Origin: Winogradskyella ouciana
Lineage (GTDB): Bacteria > Bacteroidota > Bacteroidia > Flavobacteriales > Flavobacteriaceae
Length of the DNA: 64,000 bases
Reading direction: 5' to 3'
Assembly (NCBI RefSeq): GCF_009709615.1
Contig: NZ_WJYA01000006.1
Coordinates: 124,001 to 188,000, forward strand
The notes under the pieces are model-generated. The model was not told where the DNA came from. It did not search any database and worked only from the letters and a program-made list of their open reading frames with translations. The position numbers were made by a program, and so were the translations under genes. Shown one piece after another: positions 34,404 through 43,036 of this stretch. Position 1 is the stretch's first letter. Each line of letters starts with the position of its first letter.

Positions 34404-35525
34404 ATGAAGAAGATTGTATTCTTAACAGGTACCAGAGCTGATTTTGGAAAATTAAAACCATTAATGGCTATTCTTCAAGATAGTTCGTCATTTATTCCTC
34501 ACATATTTGTCACTGGGATGCATCTACAAAAGTTGTATGGCTATACCTTGATAGAAATTCAAAAATGCGGATTTAAAAATATATATGAATTTGAGAATCA
34601 TGGTGATAATCTGTCTATGGATCGTACATTAGCTAAGACTGTAGAAGGGTTTTCTAAATATGTAAATGAATTAAAGCCAGACCTTATAGTGGTTCATGGT
34701 GATAGGGTAGAAGCCTTGGCTGGATCGATTGTTGGGTCTCTAAATAATATTCTGGTTGCTCATATAGAAGGTGGAGAAGTTTCGGGTACTATAGATGAGT
34801 TATTAAGGCATGCTACAAGCAAGATGAGTCACATTCATTTTGTATCTAATGATTTAGCTAAGAAAAGACTTCTTCAGATGGGAGAAATTCCTGAATCTGT
34901 ATTTACCATTGGTTCTCCTGATATTGATGTCATGTTTTCCGATAAACTTCCTACGCTAGAAACGGCAAAAAGTTATTACGATGTAAATTTTGAAGATTAT
35001 GCTATTGCCATGTTTCATCCTGTTACTACAGAGATAGATTCTCTAGAAGCGCAAATCACTAATTACGTAAATGCATTAAAGAAGAGCAATGATAATTATG
35101 TATTGATATATCCCAATAATGATTTAGGAAGCAATATTATTTTAATAGCATACGAAAGCATTAAGACTAACCCGAAGTTTAGGATTTTCCCATCGCTTCG
35201 ATTTGAGTATTTCTTAGTGCTTTTAAAAAACTCAAAGTATATTATTGGCAACAGTAGCGCAGGTATAAGGGAAGCGCCATATTATGGTGTTTCTACTATA
35301 AATATTGGGACACGTCAGCGAAACAGAAGCCTAAATGAAAAAATAATTAATGTAAAGAGTGAGGAGAGTGTAATTCTTGATGCTATCGATAAGGTTCAAC
35401 ATCAAACTAATGAAGCCATTGGCAAATTCGGTGAAGGCAATAGTGCTGAGTTATTTTTAGAGTCTTTAGATACAGACGAATTATGGAATATTAACCATCA
35501 AAAGCAATTTGTTGACAAAAATTAA
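34404..35525 (+). CDS. neuC: UDP-GlcNAc 2-epimerase (hydrolysing), NeuC-like
   Basis: A 373-residue GT-B-fold epimerase that turns UDP-GlcNAc into ManNAc and UDP, the first step to Neu5Ac. Visible parts are FLTGTRADFGKLKPLMAIL (5-23), VVHGDRVEALAGSIVG, AHIEGGEVSGTIDELLRHA, FHPVTTE and the C-terminal GNSSAGIREAPYYGV. The hydrolysing form is told by the GTRADFGKL start and the HIEGGEVSGTIDE block rather than the WecB pattern. A LegG-type activity on a UDP-diacetamido sugar is possible, but the rest of that pathway is missing here. The following gene overlaps by 17 bases. Confidence 0.88.
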   Translation: MKKIVFLTGTRADFGKLKPLMAILQDSSSFIPHIFVTGMHLQKLYGYTLIEIQKCGFKNIYEFENHGDNLSMDRTLAKTVEGFSKYVNELKPDLIVVHGDRVEALAGSIVGSLNNILVAHIEGGEVSGTIDELLRHATSKMSHIHFVSNDLAKKRLLQMGEIPESVFTIGSPDIDVMFSDKLPTLETAKSYYDVNFEDYAIAMFHPVTTEIDSLEAQITNYVNALKKSNDNYVLIYPNNDLGSNIILIAYESIKTNPKFRIFPSLRFEYFLVLLKNSKYIIGNSSAGIREAPYYGVSTINIGTRQRNRSLNEKIINVKSEESVILDAIDKVQHQTNEAIGKFGEGNSAELFLESLDTDELWNINHQKQFVDKN

Positions 35526-36906
35526 GCCTAAAATATTCATAGTCATTTCAGACGGTGTAAGCTTACGCAACTTTGTCTATTCAGATTTTTATCGCTTAGC
35601 GGATATAAAGGGTTACGAAATCCATTTTTTAAATACTACTGTATTTGAATTGAGTAAACTGGGTTTAAGTGAGATTAGGGTTAATACTAAAACACACCCA
35701 ATAACTAACATCTTAAAAAATGTTAGAAAACATATAGAGCTTAGGCGTTTTACAGAACGTTATAATAATGGTATCTATTTAAAATACCTTTTTCCGCTCT
35801 CATTTAAGGGTATTAAAAATTTTGTAAAAAGTAGTATTACTACTGTTCTGGTAAAAATGCTTAATTCAGAGAAAGGCATCTTAAAAGTTCGTAGTTGGAT
35901 TAAATTATTAGAATCCAATACGAAGACCTATAAGGAATTCTTGAAAATATTTAAAGACCATAAACCTGATTTAATTTATAATACAAGCCAAAGAGCTGTG
36001 TCTTCCATAGCTATAATACAATCAGCAAAACAACTTAAAATTCCTACTATAGGCTTTATTTACTCATGGGATAATCTTCCAAAAGCTACATTGGATGTAG
36101 AGACGGATTTTTATCATGTATGGAGTCAACATATGAAGGAAGAGTTGTTATGCTATCACCATTTTATAGATAAAGATGCCATCACAGTTACAGGTACACC
36201 TCAGTTTGAACCTCATTTTTACGGCGACAAGCTATTGTCAAAAGATGACTTTTATGCAAAATATAACCTGAAACCAGATGTCAATTATATTTGCTTTAGC
36301 GGAGATGATATAACAACTTCACCCAAAGATCCACTTTATTTAAGAGATGTTGCAGCTGCGGTAAAGGAGCTAAATAACGGAGGAAAAAATCTTGGAATTA
36401 TCTTTAGACGTTGCCCTGTTGATTTGTCAGATAGATATGATAGTGTGATTAATGAATACCAAGATATTATTCATCCAATTGATCCGATTTGGAAACCATT
36501 AGGAAAAGTCTGGGATGCAATTTTACCAGCAGAAGATGATGCTCTACTATTAGCAAATATAGCAGAGCATTGCGCATTGGTAGTTAACCTTGGGTCTTCT
36601 ATGGTTTTTGATTTTGTTGCACATCATAAACCATGTGCTTACTTTAATTATAACTATTTAAACCCTAAAAATATAGAGGAAGCTGGTGTGTTTGTATATG
36701 ATTATATTCATTTTCAATCAATGCCAGAAAACCATGCTGTGTATTGGATTGATTCAAAAAAAGACTGTAAGAAGATAATCTTGAAGGCAATAGAAAGCCC
36801 ACTTGACAGAGTTGAAGCTGCGGAAAGATGGTTTAAAAAAATTAATCATTATCCTTTTAATAAAGCCTCTGATAGAATTTGGGAAAACATTTCAAATCAT
36901 TTGTAA
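35509..36906 (+). CDS. Divergent GT-B-like transferase, candidate sialyltransferase
   Basis: A 465-residue soluble protein of no family I can name. It starts FIVISDGVSLRNFVYSD; a mid-protein strand reads PTIGFIYSWDNLPKATLD; the C-terminal half looks like a GT-B donor domain with YICFSGDDITTSPKDPL, IIFRRCPVDLSDRYD and ALVVNLGSSMVFDFVAHHKP. The Gly-Ser-Ser before an acidic helix recalls the Ser-Ser motif near the CMP site of GT-B sialyltransferases and the CDP-glycerol family, but the usual His-Pro motif is not evident (RRCP instead). The TTG start at 35509 overlaps neuC by 17 bases. Position right after neuA-neuB-neuC makes it the best local candidate to use CMP-sialic acid. Confidence 0.5.
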   Translation: MLTKIKPKIFIVISDGVSLRNFVYSDFYRLADIKGYEIHFLNTTVFELSKLGLSEIRVNTKTHPITNILKNVRKHIELRRFTERYNNGIYLKYLFPLSFKGIKNFVKSSITTVLVKMLNSEKGILKVRSWIKLLESNTKTYKEFLKIFKDHKPDLIYNTSQRAVSSIAIIQSAKQLKIPTIGFIYSWDNLPKATLDVETDFYHVWSQHMKEELLCYHHFIDKDAITVTGTPQFEPHFYGDKLLSKDDFYAKYNLKPDVNYICFSGDDITTSPKDPLYLRDVAAAVKELNNGGKNLGIIFRRCPVDLSDRYDSVINEYQDIIHPIDPIWKPLGKVWDAILPAEDDALLLANIAEHCALVVNLGSSMVFDFVAHHKPCAYFNYNYLNPKNIEEAGVFVYDYIHFQSMPENHAVYWIDSKKDCKKIILKAIESPLDRVEAAERWFKKINHYPFNKASDRIWENISNHL

Positions 36907-36930
36907 GAAAGTACAGGAAGAAATATAAAT

Positions 36931-38364
36931 ATGCTCTTTAATACGTTTACTTTTTTTGTTTTCTTCGTTATTGTCTTTTTTGTCTATTGGTTTTTACTTA
37001 AGAAAAATAGAATTTACCAAAATATACTTTTGTTAATAGCCAGCTATATTTTTTACGGTTGGTGGGATTGGCGTTTTTTATCGCTAATAGTAATTAGCAC
37101 AATAGTTGATTTTGCAATTGGAAAACTTATTTTTAGTACTACTGATAAAAAAAGACGAAAAGCACTTTTGATGGTAAGCCTATTGGTGAACCTTGGGTTT
37201 TTAGGCTTTTTTAAGTATTATAATTTTTTTATAGAAAATTGGATTCAGGCTTGGGAAACCCTTGGAGTTTCGATAAATCTGTCTTCTCTAAATATAATAT
37301 TACCTGTTGGTATTTCATTTTATACGTTTCAAACACTTAGTTATACTATAGATATTTATCGCAAAAAGATTAAACCAACGAATAGTGTTTTAAGTTTTGC
37401 AACATTTGTAGCCTTTTTTCCTCAATTGGTAGCAGGTCCCATAGAAAGAGCACAGCACTTACTTCCTCAGTTTTTAAGCAAAAGAAAATTTTCTTATAAG
37501 CATGCGATGTCTGGCGTACATATTTTTATTTGGGGACTGTTTAAAAAAGTAGTTATTGCTGATACTTGTGCGACTTACGTTAATGTTATTTTTGAAAACT
37601 ATGAGACAATGAGTTCGTTGTCATTAGTATTGGGGGCAGTTTATTTTGCATTTCAGATTTATGGTGATTTCTCAGGATATTCAGATATGGCAATTGGGCT
37701 AGCTAGAATGCTAGGTTTTGATCTTATGCAAAACTTTAGATATCCTTATTTTGCTAGAGATATTGCTGAGTTTTGGAGAAGGTGGCACATATCATTGACC
37801 ACATGGTTTAGAGACTATCTTTATATACCTTTGGGAGGAAGTAGAACAACTAAAATGTTACAGATAAGGAATGTATTTATAATCTTTTTGGTGAGTGGGT
37901 TTTGGCATGGAGCAAATTGGACATTTATAGCTTGGGGATTTTTAAATGCACTCTATTTTCTGCCTTTGCTGTTATTGAAGAAAAACAGGATTAATAGAGA
38001 CGACATAACAATGAATAGTTTTAAAAACTGGATTAATACAACGTTTAAAATATTTATAACATTTTCTATTACAAGTTTGGCTTGGGTTTTCTTTAGAGCA
38101 AACGACATTCAGCATGCTTTTGGTTATCTAAAAAGAATGCTGTCAGAATTGAGTTTAAATATTCAATTTCTAAGTATAGAACGTTATGCTATTGAATTGA
38201 TAGGTATATTGGTATTGTTCGTGGTAATAGAATGGTTTCATAAAAAATCTGAACATCCGTTTGTTGGTAAATACTATATGGCTAAAATTACTTTCGTTTT
38301 ATTTTTAATTATAACCTTAGGTGTGTTTTCTAGTCACGAAGACTTTATTTATTTTCAATTCTAA
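36931..38364 (+). CDS. MBOAT O-acyltransferase, AlgI-like
   Basis: A 477-residue protein with 10 or more hydrophobic segments. MBOAT landmarks: ASYIFYGWWDWRFLSLI near the N terminus, LPVGISFYTFQTLSYTIDIYR, FFPQLVAGPIERA, EFWRRWHISLTTWFRDYLYI, and the invariant histidine H326 in SGFWHGANWTF. AlgI-type proteins pass acetyl (or other acyl) groups across the inner membrane for O-acylation of exported glycans. The next gene, 3 bases on, encodes an SGNH-like protein that would complete the transfer. It follows the sialic acid genes. Confidence 0.92.
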   Translation: MLFNTFTFFVFFVIVFFVYWFLLKKNRIYQNILLLIASYIFYGWWDWRFLSLIVISTIVDFAIGKLIFSTTDKKRRKALLMVSLLVNLGFLGFFKYYNFFIENWIQAWETLGVSINLSSLNIILPVGISFYTFQTLSYTIDIYRKKIKPTNSVLSFATFVAFFPQLVAGPIERAQHLLPQFLSKRKFSYKHAMSGVHIFIWGLFKKVVIADTCATYVNVIFENYETMSSLSLVLGAVYFAFQIYGDFSGYSDMAIGLARMLGFDLMQNFRYPYFARDIAEFWRRWHISLTTWFRDYLYIPLGGSRTTKMLQIRNVFIIFLVSGFWHGANWTFIAWGFLNALYFLPLLLLKKNRINRDDITMNSFKNWINTTFKIFITFSITSLAWVFFRANDIQHAFGYLKRMLSELSLNIQFLSIERYAIELIGILVLFVVIEWFHKKSEHPFVGKYYMAKITFVLFLIITLGVFSSHEDFIYFQF

Positions 38365-38367
38365 GTT

Positions 38368-39249
38368 ATGAAGCAGTTTCTAAAAAAGGTTGGTTTTTAT
38401 GGTCTGTTGGTGGTGATATTACTTTTTGTATTAGATATGATCTATACCCAAGTATATAAAAATTCTGCACCTAGAAATAAGGTTCAATATGCGCTATCAT
38501 TGGAGAATGAGAATTTTGATTATATTTTTTTGGGAAGCTCTAGGGTAGAAAATACTATTGTTACTTCTGAAATTGAAAAAGCCACAGGTAAAAAGGCTAT
38601 TAACTTAGGCAATCAACAAAGTAAATTAAATGATATTCTTTTATTCTTAAAAATTCTCGAATACAAAAAAGTAAAAGCAGATACGATTTTTATTCAGGTA
38701 GATTATAACTATAATATTTTAAAAAATTCAGATATAATTAAATCGCAAACGTTACCTTACATACGGTCTAACCCATTAATAAAAAGTTATTTAAAAGAAT
38801 CTGATTCAACATTTTTAAAGAATTATTATCTTCCTTTTTACAGATACGCAACTAACGATTATAAAATAGGATTTAGAGAGATTTTTTCCTCAGCAATTGG
38901 AAAAAAAGTGAGTATGGATTTAAGTGATGGTTACTTACCTTTATACGGTAGAATGCAACCAGATAGGATAAGTACTTTACCAGATAAATTGATAGAGAAC
39001 AACCCTGCTTTTGATGAGATAAAAAGTTTTTGTAGTACCAACAATATAAAGGTGTTGTTTTTCTGCGCTCCTTTTTGTGAAAATGTAAAAGGGGTTGAGT
39101 TAATTGAAGAATTAAAAATAAAAATTCCGGAGCTATATGATTTTTCGGATGTTATAACTGATGTAAAAAATTATCAAGATTGTAATCACTTAAATAATGC
39201 AGGCGCAATTGAGTTTACTAAGTTTTTAATCGATACTTTTAGACTATGA
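38368..39249 (+). CDS. Membrane-anchored SGNH-like acyltransfer partner
   Basis: A 293-residue protein with one N-terminal membrane helix (about 8-28) and a periplasmic domain. The first strand ends FLGSSRVENTIV (GSSR 56-59), which fits the block I Ser of SGNH/AlgX-like esterases. Near the C terminus DCNHLNNAGA supplies the Asp-x-x-His pair. Such proteins take the acyl group delivered by an MBOAT partner (as in AlgI with AlgJ/AlgX) and place it on the glycan. Gene order, 3 bases after the MBOAT gene, supports this. The protein is smaller than AlgJ/AlgX and lacks a clear carbohydrate-binding domain. Confidence 0.72.
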   Translation: MKQFLKKVGFYGLLVVILLFVLDMIYTQVYKNSAPRNKVQYALSLENENFDYIFLGSSRVENTIVTSEIEKATGKKAINLGNQQSKLNDILLFLKILEYKKVKADTIFIQVDYNYNILKNSDIIKSQTLPYIRSNPLIKSYLKESDSTFLKNYYLPFYRYATNDYKIGFREIFSSAIGKKVSMDLSDGYLPLYGRMQPDRISTLPDKLIENNPAFDEIKSFCSTNNIKVLFFCAPFCENVKGVELIEELKIKIPELYDFSDVITDVKNYQDCNHLNNAGAIEFTKFLIDTFRL

Positions 39250-40385
39250 CCATAGGTTTTATAACACCAGAATATCCACATATCAACTTAAAGCGTTCCG
39301 CTGGTTTGGGTTCAAGTATTAAAAACTTGTCTAAGGGGTTGGTTTCTAAAGGGGTAAAAGTGTATGTTTTTGCAGTGTTTCAAGACGAAAATAAAACTTT
39401 TAATGAAGACGGAATCACAATTATTTCAATTGCCAGAAAAGGTTATGGTTTCTTGGGATGGTATCTCGAACGAAAACACATAGAGCGTCAGATTAAATTG
39501 GCAATTAAATCCAATAATATAGATATACTTGAAGCGCCAGATTGGACAGGGATAACAGCTTTTATGAATTTTAAGATACCTGTTGTTATTAGACTTCATG
39601 GTTCGGATGCCTATTTTTGTAATTTGGAAAACCGAAAGCAAAAGCGGAAACATTTTCTTTTTGAAAGCAATGCTTTAAAAAGAGCCGACCATATTGTTTC
39701 GGTAAGTAATTTTGCAGCCCAATTGACCAAAGAAATCTTTAAGTTAAAACAAGATATTACAACCATTTATAATGGTGTTAATGTTTCAGAATTCAAACCA
39801 AATAACGATTTAACTGTTAGAGGTAGATTGTTGTATTTTGGAACCATAATTAGAAAAAAGGGAGTTTTGGAACTAGCTCAAATATTTAATCACTTGATTG
39901 AACAGAGACCTGAAGCTTCTCTTATTTTAATAGGTAAAGATGCAAAAGATGTATTTGAAAATACGTCTACCTTAAGTCTATTTAAAAGCTTATTAAGTTC
40001 TGAAGCTAAACCTAAGGTAGAACACATTCAAGAGGTTGCTTATACTGAGATACATAATTACATTGCTAGTGCCGAAGTTGTTGTATTACCTAGTTTTGCT
40101 GAGGCTTTTCCGATGACATGGTTAGAGGCACTTGCCATGGAGAAACCCTTGATTTCTTCTAACATAGGATGGGCGCATGAATTAATGGTGCATGATCACA
40201 CAGGTTATACCATTAACCCAAATAACCATATTGAGTATGCGAATAGAATTCAAGAGCTATTAGAGGATAAAGAAAAAGCTAAAATGTTTGGCTTAAACGG
40301 AAGAAAGCATGTTACTAAAAATTTCTCAACGGAAATTGTTTTAAAAAAGAATATTGATTTTTATAATAAAGCTATTAAAACATAA
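39246..40385 (+). CDS. GT4 glycosyltransferase
   Basis: A 379-residue GT-B enzyme. N-terminal domain: GFITPEYPHINLKRSAGLGSS with the Gly-rich acceptor loop, and PVVIRLHGSDAYF. C-terminal donor domain: TIYNGVNVSEFKP, LLYFGTIIRKKGVLELAQIF, ALIL-type strands, and the E-x7-E motif VLPSFAEAFPMTWLEALAM with both glutamates. A retaining mechanism is expected for GT4. The gene overlaps the SGNH gene by 4 bases. Donor sugar unknown. Confidence 0.87.
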   Translation: MTIGFITPEYPHINLKRSAGLGSSIKNLSKGLVSKGVKVYVFAVFQDENKTFNEDGITIISIARKGYGFLGWYLERKHIERQIKLAIKSNNIDILEAPDWTGITAFMNFKIPVVIRLHGSDAYFCNLENRKQKRKHFLFESNALKRADHIVSVSNFAAQLTKEIFKLKQDITTIYNGVNVSEFKPNNDLTVRGRLLYFGTIIRKKGVLELAQIFNHLIEQRPEASLILIGKDAKDVFENTSTLSLFKSLLSSEAKPKVEHIQEVAYTEIHNYIASAEVVVLPSFAEAFPMTWLEALAMEKPLISSNIGWAHELMVHDHTGYTINPNNHIEYANRIQELLEDKEKAKMFGLNGRKHVTKNFSTEIVLKKNIDFYNKAIKT

Positions 40386-40391
40386 TAATTA

Positions 40392-41930
40392 GTGAATTTT
40401 AAAACCTACAGAACAACTAGTACAGGTGAAGAATTGATGTTTAGAGGGAATCCTAGCACTAAACTTTTAGACGAGTTAGCTGAAGGTGCTGGTGACGTTT
40501 GGCATAGTTCCTTAGATCAAGGTTTTAAGAACTGCTTGCCAGAATTGGTTTATCAAACAGCTGTGTATTGGTGGTTTTTAAACGATTTTGAAGATTGCGA
40601 TAGTTGCGTTAATTGGCGAATTAATATTAATGCTTTTGTTATTAGAAAATCCGTTTGGGACGAGGTAAAAGAAATTAGTGAAGATTATGAAGGCCCTTTA
40701 GTAGGAGGATTGGATTTTGGATTTAATCTCCTAAGAAATAATGGCGGAATTCCACTTTATATTAAGGGTTTGTTTCAAGAAGAAAACAGTAATGTAAAAA
40801 TTTCAATTTATGATCGTTATTTGTTTTTTCTCAGAAATTTTAAGAAAAAACATAGTTATTATATGTTGCTAAGGAAGGGGCTTTTAAATTTCCCAAAAGA
40901 ATTTGCGGCATTCAAACGAGCTTCTAAACATAAATTAGAAAAATCCAGTTATATAGTACAGCCAAAAGTTTTGCAGCCAATAAAAGGTAAACCTACAATT
41001 AGTTTGGTAATACCAACAATGAAACGTCAGGCGTATACAGAGCTGCTTTTGCAAGACCATAATGCACAATCATATCTTATCAAAGAAGCAATTATAGTTG
41101 ACGCCACACCACCTGAAGAACGAGACGACAAGTATTATAAACAAGAAAACTTTAAATTTAATGTTAAGGTAAAATGGCAAACTAGTAAGGGCAGTTGTAG
41201 AGCACGAAACGAAGCCATAGATATGTGTACTGGCGACTATATTATCTTCGCTGATGATGATGTAAGAGTTCTGCCAGATTTTGTTGAAAACCATATTAGA
41301 TTATTGCAAACTTATAATGCAGAGGCTTGTAATGGATTGGATATCATGGCTGAGCATGTAAATCAAGATTTAGATGATTTAAAACGAAGGTTGAATGATC
41401 TTGGCAACAACCGTTGGAAAGTTGGTGTTTCGCATATGTTTAGTAATGCAAATTCTTGTGTAAAAAAATCATTGGTTGATGCGCTTGTAGGCAATGACAT
41501 TAATTTTGATGGTGGCTATGGAGAAGACTCTGATTTTGGTTTTAGAATTTTAAAAATGGGAAAAACCCTTCTTCACAATCCTTACTCACCAAACCTCCAC
41601 TTAAAGCCTCCGGTTGGCGGTTATCGTTTTTGGGGAAATCAAGCTAAAATCTTAGGAAAAAAGAGAAAATCACAACCATGGGAGCTTGGTGAACCTGTTC
41701 GTTTTATTAGACCAGTACCAAGCCCAACAATGACTTATAAATACATTAAGCATTATAAAAAGAAACAACTTAAAGAATGGAGATATCGTTATTTCTTTAT
41801 GTATTTATTCGGAAATAAGAAAAGTACTTTTATCTTAAGATTGTTTAATTGGCCACTTAAAAAACTACAGTTTAAAAAATCAATGTACTACGCTAAAAGG
41901 TTAATGTATAGAGGACCCAAATACAACTAA
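40392..41930 (+). CDS. GT2 glycosyltransferase with an extra N-terminal half-domain
   Basis: A 512-residue protein from a GTG start at 40392 (an in-frame stop lies just upstream). Residues about 1-185 resemble the acceptor half of a GT2 protein: DVWHSSLDQGFKNCLPE, WRININAFVIRKSVWDEV and GGLDFGFNLLRNNG, but with no nucleotide-binding half or DxD. A complete GT-A domain follows (about 200-450): ISLVIPTMKRQ, IIVDATPPEERDDK, the metal site FADDDVRVLPDF and FDGGYGEDSDFGFR. A basic tail ends the protein. The first part could be a binding domain or the remnant of a fused transferase. Confidence 0.78.
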   Translation: MNFKTYRTTSTGEELMFRGNPSTKLLDELAEGAGDVWHSSLDQGFKNCLPELVYQTAVYWWFLNDFEDCDSCVNWRININAFVIRKSVWDEVKEISEDYEGPLVGGLDFGFNLLRNNGGIPLYIKGLFQEENSNVKISIYDRYLFFLRNFKKKHSYYMLLRKGLLNFPKEFAAFKRASKHKLEKSSYIVQPKVLQPIKGKPTISLVIPTMKRQAYTELLLQDHNAQSYLIKEAIIVDATPPEERDDKYYKQENFKFNVKVKWQTSKGSCRARNEAIDMCTGDYIIFADDDVRVLPDFVENHIRLLQTYNAEACNGLDIMAEHVNQDLDDLKRRLNDLGNNRWKVGVSHMFSNANSCVKKSLVDALVGNDINFDGGYGEDSDFGFRILKMGKTLLHNPYSPNLHLKPPVGGYRFWGNQAKILGKKRKSQPWELGEPVRFIRPVPSPTMTYKYIKHYKKKQLKEWRYRYFFMYLFGNKKSTFILRLFNWPLKKLQFKKSMYYAKRLMYRGPKYN

Positions 41931-41935
41931 TACAA

Positions 41936-42946
41936 TTGGAAAAATTTACCCTAATCATATGTACTTATATGAGACCAACAGCTTTGCTAAAGTTGTTGAG
42001 GTCGGTAAAAGAGCAATCACTTTATCCTAACGAAATTATTATTGTTGATGGCTCTACAAATACCGAAACCAAGGATGTTATTGAATCTAACAGCTTTAAT
42101 AACTTAGTTTATTATCGAGTTAAAGAAGAGGATAGGGGACTTACTAAACAAAGAAACTTTGGTATTAACAAGTTGGCTGCTGATAGCAGTATAGTATGTT
42201 TTTTGGATGATGATATTGTATTGACCAAAAACTACTTTAAAGAGTTGATAAACACGTATAAAGTAAAGCCTGAAGCCATAGCTGTTGGTGGCTATATTAC
42301 AAATGAAATTAAATGGGTTGAGTATAGGGGTGAATCTTGTCCAAAAGGAAAATATTGCATAGATGGATATCAGCGCAATGAACCCCTAAAATTTAAAGTA
42401 CGCAAGATTTTAGGCTTACTGCCAGATACGCTACCAGGTATGATTTGTTCATCTTCTCATGGTAGATCGGTTAGTTTTCTTCCGCCAAATGGAAGAATTT
42501 ATGAAGTAGAACAGTTTATGGGTGGCGTTTCATCTTATAAAACTGAAGTGTTTAATAAAGTAGGTTTTTCCGAATATTTTGAGGGATATGGCTTGTATGA
42601 AGATCTAGATTTTTGCATTCGCTTGTTGCCATTAGGAAAACTCTATGTAAATACAGCTGCCCAGCTTGAACATTACCATGAAGCTTCCGGGCGACCAAAT
42701 CAATTTAAATATGGCAAAATGGTAGTAAAAAACGGATGGTATGTATGGCGTTTAAAGAACAAAAGACCTTCATTTAAAACGAAGATTAAATGGTATTCAG
42801 TATCATTATTACAGATAACTCTTAGGTTTATGAATGTTTTTAACACTTCGAAAAGAATAGAGGCTTTATCTGATGCGTTTGGTAGAATTTATGCTATCAT
42901 TGGGTTAATGATAAACAAACCCAAGTTGCCCAATAAGAGACTTTAA
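41936..42946 (+). CDS. GT2 glycosyltransferase
   Basis: A 336-residue GT-A enzyme from a TTG start (MEKFTLIICTYMRPTALLK). Motifs: IIIVDGSTNTETKD, LTKQRNFGINKLA, the metal-binding D-D-D in CFLDDDIVLTKNYF, and a late GYGLYEDLDFCIRL, the acidic ED catalytic-base region of many GT2 inverting enzymes. A basic C-terminal region with amphipathic helices (KIKWYSVSLLQITLRF) may bind the membrane. It is 5 bases after the previous GT2 gene. Donor and acceptor unknown. Confidence 0.84.
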   Translation: MEKFTLIICTYMRPTALLKLLRSVKEQSLYPNEIIIVDGSTNTETKDVIESNSFNNLVYYRVKEEDRGLTKQRNFGINKLAADSSIVCFLDDDIVLTKNYFKELINTYKVKPEAIAVGGYITNEIKWVEYRGESCPKGKYCIDGYQRNEPLKFKVRKILGLLPDTLPGMICSSSHGRSVSFLPPNGRIYEVEQFMGGVSSYKTEVFNKVGFSEYFEGYGLYEDLDFCIRLLPLGKLYVNTAAQLEHYHEASGRPNQFKYGKMVVKNGWYVWRLKNKRPSFKTKIKWYSVSLLQITLRFMNVFNTSKRIEALSDAFGRIYAIIGLMINKPKLPNKRL

Positions 42947-42965
42947 TATAGTGAATGGAATAATT

Positions 42966-42973
42966 TAAATTTG
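42966..42973 (+). promoter_or_regulatory. Possible -7 element (TAAATTTG) inside the locus
   Basis: An exact TAnnTTTG lies in the 90-base gap before the GT4 gene at 43037, but there is no TTG at the right distance. It precedes a 20-codon ORF (ATG 42984, TAA 43044-43046) that overlaps the GT4 start by 10 bases. Confidence 0.25.
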
Positions 42974-43036
42974 AAAAGATAAAATGCCTAAGTGCTTAAC
43001 AATAGTTGCAGAAATTTTTAAAATAATGGGTAAGCT

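Noticed and set aside
32036..35525. Complete legionaminic or pseudaminic acid pathway
   Set aside because: No dehydratase, aminotransferase or acetyltransferase of the Leg/Pse set is beside the genes. The WecE transaminase at 21.4 kb matches the dTDP-Fuc4N type.
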